Shown: positions 44,201 through 53,800 of the stretch, in pieces | Layout of the letters: each line of letters opens with the position of its first letter | Numbering within the stretch: position 1 is the first letter of the stretch | Assembly: GCA_964030475.1 (NCBI GenBank) | Contig: CAXIPT010000007.1 | Coordinates: forward strand, 3,709,383-3,773,382 | Source of the DNA: Tethya wilhelma | Taxonomy: Eukaryota; Porifera; Demospongiae; Tethyida; Tethyidae | Length of the DNA stretch: 64,000 nt | Direction of reading: 5' to 3' | Program-made: the position numbers and the translations under genes | The notes under the pieces: generated by a model | Seen by the model: only the letters and a program-made list of their open reading frames with translations | The model's database searches: none | Told to the model about the DNA's origin: nothing

Positions 44201-45758
44201 TGACACTGTCAGTAGCACTACCAAGAAACAGTACACCACCATCATTGAGGGCTGTGTTTTTCGTGAAGACACTACCTCTTACACTAATACTACCACTCTC
44301 TGTCCTTAATACACCACCTGAGCTAGCTGTGTTGCTACTGAAGTTACCAACATGTAGGCTAATATTGCCACTGTCTGTCCTTATTGCACCACCAAGTGAG
44401 ACTGCTCTGTTTCTATAAAAGACACTATAATTTATTCCAATATTACCACTCCATGACCCTATTGCACCGCCACCATAGCTAGCTGTGTTCACGCTAAAAT
44501 CACTACCATGTATGCTTACACTACCACTGTCTGTGCTTATTGCACCACCCCAGCCATTTGCTGTATTGCTACTGAAATCACTAGCATGTATGTGAATGCT
44601 ACCACTGTCTGTCCAAATTGCACCACCATCACCATGTGCAGTGTTGCTACTAAAGTAACTGCCATGTGTGCTAATACTGCCACTGTCTGTAGTTATTGCA
44701 CCACCGTTTATAGTTACATTATTGTTACTGAAATTGCTACCATCGATCACGATACTACATCTGTATGTCCCTATTGCACCAGAATAGCTAGCTTTATTGC
44801 TAGTGAAGGTACTGCCATGTACTGTCATACTACCTTTGTCTGTCTTTATTGCACCGCCCCAATTTTTTGCTCTGTTTTTGCGAAAATTACTCTGATGTAT
44901 GCCAATTCTACTTTCAAATGTCCTTATTGCACCACCGTCATCACCTGCTCTGTTGCTATGGAAACCACTACTTTGTATGGTAATACTCTCACTGTCTGTA
45001 GTTATTGCACCGCCATCAATACGTACGCTATTGTTACTAAAATTGGTTCCATTTATTGTCATACTGCATCTGTTTGTCCCTATTGCACCTCCATAGCTGG
45101 CTTTATTGCTAGCAAAATCACTGTTATGGATCCAAATACTACCTTTGTCTGTCCCTATTGCACCACCCCAATCTTTTGCTCTGTTGTTGCCGAAGCTACT
45201 CCCATGTATGCTAATTCTACTTCCAACTGTCCTTATTGCACCACCGTCATCACCTGCTCTGTTGCTAGTGAAATCATTACCATGTATGCTAATACTGCCA
45301 CTCTCTGTTCTTATTGCACCACCATCAATACGTACGCTATTGTTGCTAAAACTACTGTCCTTTATCACGATACTACATCTGTATGTCCCTATTGCACCTC
45401 CATAGCTAGCTGTGTTGCTAGTGAAATCACTGTTATGGATCCTAATACTGCTGTCAGTCCCTATTGCACCACCCCAACCATTTGCTCTGTTGTTGCTGAA
45501 GCTACTCCCTTGTATGCTAATTCTACCATTCTTTGTCCTTATTGCACCACCATCGTCACCTGCTCTGTTGCTACTGAAATTGCTATCATGTACTCTGATG
45601 CTACCACTGTCTGTCCTTATTGCACCACCATAGCTAGCAGTGTTTTTCCTGAAATCACTTCTATACACATTAATGCTGCCACTGATGGTCCATATTGCTC
45701 CTCCATATGTAGCGCTGTTGCTACTGAAACCACTATCATGTATGTTAATATTAGCACT
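41211..45758 (-). CDS. Pmp-like beta-helix repeat, multi-pass membrane protein (gene C), 5' end missing
   Basis: Open for at least 1,516 codons without an intron and still open at the N at 45759, so the signal peptide and first repeats are lost. The N-terminal third is about 18 repeats of 25-26 residues with consensus GGAI.T..GSI.IH.S.FSSN.A, the pattern of Chlamydia polymorphic membrane protein repeats, which form a parallel beta-helix. A less regular repeat zone and Cys-rich blocks follow (CTCPIGFIRH, CECDPCLSSYITDCS, FDYCHPSSS, NRSGKLCGSCKDGLSLSLGS, CLSCSNHW). The membrane domain has about 8-10 hydrophobic segments and the motif LNLDFGF..CFFDGMDGYVK. The cytoplasmic tail of about 150 residues is polar and Lys/Glu-rich. 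Gene D shares the Cys-rich and membrane parts closely. It does not match the GPCR families I know. A surface receptor or adhesion role is inferred. Confidence 0.8.
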   Translation of the reverse strand, partial: SANINIHDSGFSSNSATYGGAIWTISGSINVYRSDFRKNTASYGGAIRTDSGSIRVHDSNFSSNRAGDDGGAIRTKNGRISIQGSSFSNNRANGWGGAIGTDSSIRIHNSDFTSNTASYGGAIGTYRCSIVIKDSSFSNNSVRIDGGAIRTESGSISIHGNDFTSNRAGDDGGAIRTVGSRISIHGSSFGNNRAKDWGGAIGTDKGSIWIHNSDFASNKASYGGAIGTNRCSMTINGTNFSNNSVRIDGGAITTDSESITIQSSGFHSNRAGDDGGAIRTFESRIGIHQSNFRKNRAKNWGGAIKTDKGSMTVHGSTFTSNKASYSGAIGTYRCSIVIDGSNFSNNNVTINGGAITTDSGSISTHGSYFSSNTAHGDGGAIWTDSGSIHIHASDFSSNTANGWGGAISTDSGSVSIHGSDFSVNTASYGGGAIGSWSGNIGINYSVFYRNRAVSLGGAIRTDSGNISLHVGNFSSNTASSGGVLRTESGSISVRGSVFTKNTALNDGGVLFLGSATDSVNEINNSIFNHNHAANKGGAIHVQSRIIRIGGLLQITNNSALIGGGLYANHSELIFEGRNMIISENVATTKGGGICAVDSTMKLTGGQTEFIDNRAEKGGGIYLELDAKLHLIKSVPECSSVHYNPHCIKQSVSTLRLYFTNNSAQHGGAMYISGDTSGSTECYFQDLASHSANYSDLIVQNTFFANNSASISGASIFGGSFHKCTASPSAQVLNKYQYTNINATSYLKQITNLRTNAILQSEVSSEPVRVCLCTNNQIDCDRPSKTYTFQRTSQLSKSFNVSAVVVDQVRNPVPSSVRASSSYPIGLVEGQEIQNTASNCTDLNFTISFPRDSGNLILVVNHKQQELHFGINITILFIPCTCPIGFIRHQTQYTCNCECDPCLSSYITDCSVSNSSMKRTNNVWISYINEPYPEHEGYQNESQCPYLTYPHCPFDYCHPSSSQVWINLDTPNGSDAQCAYNRSGKLCGSCKDGLSLSLGSSHCLSCSNHWLALLIIFAIAGVALVAFLLVCNLTVAVGTINGLIFYANILTTNRSTFFPFQSPNFFTIFIAWLNLDFGFVTCFFDGMDGYVKEWLQLAFPIYIIFMVTMVIIGCEYSTRIARHFTGTNPVATLATLILLSYAKSLRVIIAAFSSATLEYPDGSQESVWLIDANVLFLRGKHIPLFLVALLILLMGIAYTSLLFSYQWLLRCPNRMVKQIKNARFYPFMDAYLAPYNLKHRYWTGLLLLIRAFLYVVAAFNVSEDPGNNLLSIICILVSLLILKILLKKTIYKSRLLDALETSYIFNLVLFSVGSLYIRGASAENQESLAYTSTCIAFITFLAILTYHTYAFVLPKKIQTKLDSFIHKMKLQLNKQKPADHEIILVPRPVVTYSVVDPVPTQQQVLEKEATAKHEREATIILKNEPATNMEPYSVSLLNEQTLGENNFQSRQINVSAMALFEKDKIKQEKGTVNIKLEPRPSIFSDVCLDPYIRDSDALGMERETEINNFIDIEATN
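44280..45758 (-). repeat. 309-bp higher-order tandem repeat in gene C
   Basis: Within the coding repeats, four units of 25-26 codons form a cassette that recurs with a spacing of exactly 309 bp (marker ATAGCTAGC/ATAGCTGGC at 44784, 45093 and 45402). Cassette members are distinguishable (RCSIVI, RIDGG, AGDDGG, KDWGG types). Confidence 0.8.
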
Positions 45759-45759
45759 N
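45759..45759. other. Single N, probable contig join
   Basis: Gene C is open up to this base and unrelated sequence follows directly, so the join cuts off its 5' end. Confidence 0.7.
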
Positions 45760-45812
45760 GGTATTGCTCAGTGAAGATGACACCTCTAAGACTGGAGTGG
45801 AACTTTTAAAAA

Positions 45813-46049
45813 AAACTTAAAGAGATTAATGATAATGGTCCCACAAGAAATACCTCGAGCCATACTGATAATAATACTGGAAATGTGATTGAAGCATCGG
45901 TTTCCGTTGTCGTTGTTCTCCTTGTTTTGGTTATCATAGCTGTTATGGCATTTGCAGGATGGAAGCAGTGTAAGTCAAAGAAAAGACAACGTGTTGGTGG
46001 TGAATACACTGAACTAATTGATAGAGATGAAGTTAACCCAATAAACTAA
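45813..46049 (+). CDS. C-terminal fragment of a single-pass membrane protein
   Basis: Plus-strand open frame after a possible acceptor near 45817: a polar Asn/Thr-rich stretch (DNGPTRNTSSHTDNNTG), one strong helix (ASVSVVVVLLVLVIIAVMAF), then GWKQCKSKKRQRVGGEYTEL and IDRDEVNPIN, stop at 46049. This resembles the last exon of a type I receptor with a basic stop-transfer and a short tail holding a YTEL tyrosine motif. An in-frame TAA beside an eight-A run lies just upstream, so it begins at a splice site or is broken. The rest of the gene is cut off by the join at 45759. Confidence 0.45.
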   Translation, partial: KLKEINDNGPTRNTSSHTDNNTGNVIEASVSVVVVLLVLVIIAVMAFAGWKQCKSKKRQRVGGEYTELIDRDEVNPIN

Positions 46050-46334
46050 GCAGAACCTAAGTACATACTATGTAGCTAGACTATTATGGTTATTATTATT
46101 ACTATTAAAAAAATTTTTTTTTGGATTATTGAAAGTGTTTAACTTTTGTGTTGAGTTGCTACAATGTGTTGAGTTATTCTTTCATTTAATGCTATAATGA
46201 TTGATGGCTGAAGAGCTTGCCAGTTTGCAGTTCTATATAATTATTTATTAGATATAAGTCACTAAATGAAAATGAGTATATAACATGATGTGTACCATAA
46301 ATCTGGGATTTCAATGGGCGCACAAACTAGGATA

Positions 46335-46568
46335 CAAGTAGTAAAAATTTCAAAAAATAAGTAGTGTAGGAATGGGCAGTGCAGTAAAAAGTATCATACG
46401 TACGGTAGTACGTATAGTAGGAATGGGCCCACTTAGGCCTATTTGAGATTGAAACCAGTATAAAGTACATTAGTACAGGTATAGTACATTTTATAGTGGC
46501 CAACATTTTGTATGGTGTCTATGGGACAGTCGGCCCATTCCTACTATACGTACTACCGTACGTATGAT
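46335..46568. mobile_element. CAAGTAG-family arm with a nested palindromic element
   Basis: A MITE arm (46335-46392) is followed by a 176-bp element (46393-46568). Its 37-bp ends, ATCATACGTACGGTAGTACG ... GTAGGAATGGGCC, are perfect inverted repeats. One such end also occurs at about 19809-19844. Confidence 0.65.
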
Positions 46569-46719
46569 GATACACTGTACAGTGTATGTTTGTGTAAAAG
46601 TCAACACTAATGTTACACCCTGCAGGTGTGTATGTGCAGGTAACTCCTCAAGTTATCTAACACTCGCTGAATTACTTTATACTGAGTTTTCCAAAGATCA
46701 TGACAAAACATAGATAAGA

Positions 46720-47153
46720 CAAGTAGTAAAAATTTCAAAAAAATAAGTAGTGTAGGAATGGGCAGTGCGGTAAAAAGTATTGGAACAAGGCATGTCTCAA
46801 TTTCGGCACATGACTACTTCATTTTTATTCTTTGTGTTGAGCCAACTTTGACAGCACAAAGTAAGTTTTTTTCATGGGTAGTACATTCCTTTATACTGGT
46901 TTCAATCTCAAATAGGCCTAAACAAAAACTAGAAAGCTTTGAAACTTAGTGTATAAATTCATGTACTACAATGCAGCCATCTTTGTATGTAGAGTTCAAA
47001 GGTCATTATCCACGTGGCATTATTATGCGCATGCGCATGCGCATTAGCCTCCTCCAACATAATGAAATACATTGTAGCTGCAACTCAAGCTTTTTGTAGG
47101 GACTAACCAGTCTCTGATAGTCTCCACACTGTAATGTTGAAAAAGTGAATGAA
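46720..47153. repeat. CAAGTAG-family arm plus composite repeat
   Basis: 46720-46829 is a MITE arm; the rest is a diverged, inverted counterpart of 19173-19560, including GAGCCAACTTTGACAGC and a (GCGCAT)-rich spot at about 47027-47043. Confidence 0.6.
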
Positions 47154-47538
47154 CAAGTAGTAAAAATTTCAAAAAAATAAGTAGTGTAGGAATGGGCAGT
47201 GCGGTCAAAAGCATTGGAACAAGGCATGTCTCAATTTGGGCACATGACTACTTCATTTTTTATGTCCAACTCTTGGCCAGCAGTCCAGTTTAAGTTCCTA
47301 TCTTGTTATAGTTTACTCCACTGCTTAGCCAACTGATTAGATTGAACCAATGCAACAATAAGCTATGGTACTATAGTAGTACGTACAAATCATTGCATTT
47401 ATGACACAGAGGATCCATATAGGGATCAACAAAAATGAAGTAGTCATGTGCCGAAATTGAGACATGCCTTGTTCCAATGCTTTTTACCGCACTGCCCATT
47501 CCTACACTACTTATTTTTTTTGAAATTTTTACTACTTG
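47154..47538. mobile_element. MITE of the CAAGTAG family, complete
   Basis: 385 bp with about 110-bp inverted arms, CAAGTAGTAAAAATTTC to GAAATTTTTACTACTTG. Nearly the same size and arms as 18791-19172. Confidence 0.88.
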
Positions 47539-47843
47539 TTAAATAGAGCAAACAATCATGTACATGTATGTATAGTGTAGTTGGTCCTCAGGTCACACGT
47601 ACATTTCATGGTCTCACGGTGGCGTTTTCAAGATGGCTAGCCTTTCAGTGCATGTTACTATTAATTTTTACATGGATCTGAGAGTGAAGGACTAGAACAA
47701 TTAATAGACATAGCTAGATATTGATGGCTATGAAAATGACAAGCACTATGAATTAGTACAGTGCCAGGTATGATCTATGAATGACTGTCACAAATAAACA
47801 TCATGTTATAGTGCTGGCAAGTCATAGCTGCAGTGCAGATGGG

Positions 47844-50800
47844 TCAGGCTAATGCATGACATGAATGAAAAACACCAAGCATGCATCNTAGAGATGTGTA
47901 GCTTACTGCCTTGTCAAGCAAATCTTGATCTTTGTTTCGATAGAGCTGTTCCTGGTTAGGCCTGTTTGGAGACACTTCTTGTTGACAGCTAAGTTTGCTT
48001 TTCTTGAGACTATACAGTACAGGTTCGTCCTGATTGATCTCATCATGTTGGATGGCTGTCAGATTTGGTGATTCTATATTAACTAGTGAGTCCAAAGTGT
48101 TTGTTGTAGTAGTGGTGGTTGAAGACTGCCTTTCTTTTGGGATTTTAGAATCTTTGCTATAATTACTGTTTGATTTAGTCTCAGTAAGCAACGTTAGTAC
48201 TGATTTACTAGTACTATGATGATCTTCCTCTGATGTATCCAAGGGTTCTGGTAAGGCATTGACTTCAGTCTCATAGTCCGCAATTGATTCAATATTGATA
48301 TTACTTGGATAAGACAATGCTTGATCTTCAGCAGGAATTTCTCTGTTCACTCCAAAGAACTTGCTTAACCTATGCTTTGTCTTTTCAAATATCTTGTTCA
48401 AAACTAAGGTTTTCACATGGTGTACAAGGATAGCTAGAAATGTAGCAAAGGCAATGCCAGTTGAAATGTAAGCAACTATAGTCTGGTTTTTAGCTTCATT
48501 GATAAACCAGGTGGCAAATGACAGAGCAATTAGGTTCAAAAGAGAAATTATGTCAAGTACATTGTTACGTTTCTTTTTGTGTATAAAGGTACGCCTCCAT
48601 TCTGTTATAAGGATCTGAAAACTAAAAATACCAGTGATCACTATAGCTATAGTGAGTAGGTTGACTCGAGGATCTCCAAGAACATTTACAGCAGATACAA
48701 GATAAAGGAGAACTCGAACTAAGAATAGCAGTCCAATCCAATAACGATGTTCCTTGTTGTAAGGATTGTGATAAGCGTCAATGAAAGCAATGAATTTACC
48801 ATTCCCAATAATCCATCTTAGTGGTCCTCTGTTTGGACAATATACAAGCCACTGCCAAGCAAAGAGTATGAGTGTGAATGCTGTTCCAACCATGAGCATG
48901 AGAAGAGCTGTGATGAAGAGAGGGATATGCTTTGGACTGAGGTATGGAATGTTAGCATCAACTAGCCAAACCAGTTCATATGAGCCATCAGTATACTTAA
49001 GTGTTGTAAATTGCAATGCATTAATGATTGTACGAAGGAGCTTTGTATAGGAGAGTAGAATAAGAGTAGCCAGTGTCGCTATTGGATTCTTTCCAACAAA
49101 GAGCATTGCAAACCTTGTGGAATGGTCACTGATGATGATAATAGCAACAACCAGGGAAATTACATACAGTGGAAATGCAAGTTGTAACCAGGTTTTGACA
49201 TAGCCATCCATTCCATCAAAGAAACAGATCTCAAATCCAAAGTCTAGATTGATCCATGCTATGAAGACAGACAATATCTTTGTGTCGTCATGTGGAAAAA
49301 ATATGGCACGATTTGCAGCAAAAATGTTGGCATATAAGATCAAGGCATTAAAAGTTCCTTCGGCTACCACAAGGTTTACTTTAAGAATAAAAGCAATAAG
49401 TGCTACTCCAGCTAGAACAAAGACAATGAACAATGCAAGCCAGTTGTTAGAACATGGCATGCAATGTGAAGTACCAAGGGAGAGACTGAGACCATCCTCA
49501 CAAGATCCACAAAGTTTTCCTGAGCGATTGAATATGCAAAGTTCATTGGCACCATTTTCAATGTTTAAATTGACTAATACCTTTTCATGTATTGGATGGC
49601 AATAGTCAAAAGGACAGTGTTTGTGTAGTACATAGCCTTGGTGATCTGTTGTATTAAAATAAGCAAGCCAGACATTGTCTCTTCTTTGAACTGTGTTTGT
49701 GTCAATGGAACAGTTGGAAATGTACTCAGGATAGATTATGGGGTCACATTCACAACCTAAACCATTGTCTTTGAATCCAGTAGGACATGGTGAAAAAAGC
49801 ATTGTGAGATTTACTATTGATATTCCAGCATCTTTGCATGGACCATCAGCGTAGAGATGGAGCTCCTCAGTGTTGTGAGGAGAGAGAATACTGTAGACCA
49901 ACTCTGTACAACTACCATCTCCATTAGTCTCTTGAATAGATTGTCCCTCACCAAGCTTAGCATCTATTGATACATATGCTTGTATTTTAGGTACACCAGT
50001 TGTACTGTTAGCTAGAGAATTGTTGATATGGTCAACTGCAACAACTGATACTTCAAATGTTTCTCCTTTTTGAACATGCTTCGGCTGAGGATGGTAACTG
50101 CAGTCTGGTTTGTTGTCTTTACAGAAACAGATACGAACTGGATCAGATGATATTACTTTAGTTGAGTTGAAATCTTCAACTGTAAGATTAGTAATATTTA
50201 GTAGATACATAACTTTGCTTTTTAATGAATGAGTAAAAATGCTGTCCAACGTTTCAGCTACATGACTCACTTCACACCTGTCCAGTAGACCACCATAAAG
50301 TACATCTCCTGCTGTTGTAGCTGAATTGTCAGTGAAGAATGTATTGAAAAAATAATTCTTAGAAAAACTAAGTGTGAGTTTTTCAAATCCTCCCACATTT
50401 AGACTAGGCACTAATACTTTTCCGAATTGGTCAATCTGGTTACTGTGTGGTGATAGTGCTTGAATAAAACATTCACTGTGACTATTTCTTCTTCTACTTA
50501 AAGAAGTGGCATAGCAAGTTGTGGAAGTTGTACCATCAGCAACATACACAGCTCCTCCAAAGTTGGCAGTGTTAGCTTTTAGGTGGAATACAATCCATGC
50601 TGACGAGTTAAAGCAATTTAAACTGTTACAGCTGTCATCATTTTTCAGAAGATAGACTTTAGAACTACTTTCCAAACTCATTCCACCTCCTTTCTCAGCA
50701 TAGTTGCCAGTGATATAAGTTTTTGATCCACGAGTCAGTATTGTTGTTGAACTAATAGCATGAATTCCGCCACCAATCTCTGCAGAATTTCTACTAATGT

Positions 50801-53800
50801 TGATCACCTTGTTAAAGTTAAGTTCACTCTGGTAGGCATAGATGCCACCACCAGACTCTGATGCTGTGTTGTTAGATATTGTAATGTCTCCATAAACGTA
50901 AAGTTTACTTTCTGTAACTGAAATGGCCCCACCTCGTGTAGCCTTGTTATGTACAATGTCCACTGTATCCATGAGGAGCATCTCACTTTGAAAAGTACTT
51001 AATGCACCTCCTTCTTCAGACGTATTAGAGTTCTTAATAGTAGTGCTTCCTGTGAATGTCACATTGGAGGAGTAAAAAAAAAGTGATCCATAATTGTTTG
51101 AAACTGTGGTATTGCCAGAAAAATGTATTGTGCTTGTAACGGCATAGATTGAACCTTGGCTAGCAATGTTATTTTGCATAATGAGAAATCTGTTGCTCTT
51201 GAAATCACTGGAAGCAAAGAAAAATATTGATCCTTGGATTGCATTGTTATTAGAGAATATGCAGCCATTCGATGTAAGTTTAGTCTTCTCGGCATTTACT
51301 GCTCCACCTTTTGCAAATTTACCAGTCACAGTGTTGTTATTGAAAATACTATTAACAATAGTGATATTACTTTGGACAGCAAGCACTCCTCCACCCTTTC
51401 CAAACTGATCTCCAGTCACAACATTGCTGTTGAGAGTACTATTAACAATAGTAATCCAACCTGAGTTAACAAACACTCCTCCACCTGATACATACTGGTC
51501 TCCAGTCACAATATTGCTATTGAGAGTACTATTGTTTATTGTTATATTATTAGGACTTGTCAATGAGTAAGCAAACACTGTGACAGTGACTGCTCCACCA
51601 ATTGCAAGATTCTTTGCTGTTACAGTGTTGTTGTTGAGAATACTATTAACAATATGTAAATCAGGGCTTGCTGTGACATGTATTACTCCGCCTAATCCTA
51701 ACTTATCTCCTCTAACAGTATTTTTGATGAATACACTATTGACTATAGTGATACGATGGCTTAATTCAGCATAAAGTGCTCCACCAACTCCATATTCTCC
51801 AGTTACAGTGTTCTTGTTGAGAATACTGTTGACTATAGTGATATTAGAACTAAACTTAACATACACAGCTCCACCTTGTCCTGCATGTAGAGTGCAACAG
51901 TTGTTTAGTGTCATATTCGGACTTGAGCAAGCAATTTGTGCTCCATTATTCTTGAATGTACTATTGACTATTGTGATATTTGAACTTTGATTAGCAAACA
52001 TTGCTCCACCAGCTCCATTCTGACTTCCAGTCACAATGTTGTTGTTCAGAGTACTATTGACAACAATGATAAAATGACTTGAACTAGCCAGCACTGCTCC
52101 ACCAGCTCCTTTCTGATGATCTCCTGTTGCAGTGTTGTTATTGAGAACACTGTTGACTATAGTGATATTAGGACTTACAGCAGCATACACAGCTCCACCA
52201 GCTCCATCCTGATCTCCGGTTGCAGTGTTCTTATTGAGAATACTGTTGACTATAGTGATATTAGGACTTGAGTTAGCAAATACTGCTCCACCAATACCAA
52301 CCTGCTTTTGAGTCACAGTGTTGCTATTGATAGTGCTATTGATAATTGTGATATTACGACTTGCTTCAGCATACATAGCTCCACCAGCTCCAATCTGATC
52401 TCCCGTCACAGTGTTGTTATTAATAGTACCATTAATAATAGTTATGTTAGGACTTGAACTAGCATACAATGCTCCACCATATCCAAATTGATCTCCACTC
52501 ACAGTGTTGTTATTGAGAGTACTGTTGACAATAGCAATATCAGAACTAGACATAGCAAACACTGCTCCACCAGCTCCAACCTGATCTCCAGTTGCTGTGT
52601 TGTTATTGAGAACACTGTTGACTATAGTGATACTATGACTTGCTACAGTATACATAGCTCCACCAGTTCCGACCTGATCTCCGATTGCAGTGTTGTTATT
52701 GAGAATACTGTTGACTATAATGATATTACAACTTGAGTTAGCACACATAGCTCCACCAGCTCCAACCTGATCTCCAGTTGCATTGTTGTTATTGAGTACA
52801 CTGTTGACTATAGTGATATTATGACTTGCTGCAGTATACATAGCTCCGCCATCTCCAATTTGATCTCCGTTTGCAGTGTTGTTATTGAGAATACTGTTGA
52901 CTATAGTGATATTAGGACTTGCTTCAGCATACATAGCTCCACCAGCTCCAATCTGATCTCCAGTCCCAGTGTTGTTATTAATAGTACTATTGATAATAGT
53001 TATGTAAGGACTTGAACTAGCAAACACTGCTCCACCATATCCAAATTGATCTCCAGTCACAGTGTTGTTATTGAGAGTACTGTTGACAATAGTGATATTA
53101 CGACTAAATATAGCAAAAACTGCTCCACCAGCTCCACTCTGAGCACTAAATGTATTGTTGTTGAGAGTACTATCGATAATTGTTAGGTTATAATTAGGAC
53201 TCAAGTTAACATCCACTGCTCCCCCCAATCTATCATGATTTCCAATGGCAATATTGTTTATGAACATACTATTGACTATTATTATGTTAGGGCTTGAGTA
53301 AGCTAACACAGCTCCACCAATTCCATTCTGATCTCCAGTTGCAGTGTTGTTATTGAGAATACTGTTAACTATAGTGATATTTGAACTTAATTTAGCATAC
53401 ATAGCTCCACCAGCTCCATCCTGATCTCCGGTTGCTATGTTGTTACTGAGAATACTGTTGACTATAGTGATACTATGACTTGCTTCAGTATACATAGCTC
53501 CACCATCTCCATCCTGATATCCAGTTGCAGTGTTGTTATTGAGAATACTGTGGACTATAGTGATATTATGACTTGAGTGAGCATACATAGCTCCACCAGC
53601 TCCAACCTGATCTCCAGTTGCAGTGTTGTTGTTGAGAATACTGTTTACTATAGTGATGTTATGACTTAATTCAGCATACATAGCTCCACCAGCTCCAACC
53701 TGATCTCCGACAGTCACATGTACAGTGTTGTTATTAATAGTACTTTTAATAATAGTTATGTAAGGACTTAAAGTAGCAAACACTGCTCCACCGTATCCAA

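Noticed and set aside
44508..45809. Long plus-strand open frame (433 codons) opposite gene C
   Set aside because: It is the antisense of a regular coding repeat, Cys/Thr-rich without domain logic; the minus frame is far longer and has signature repeats.
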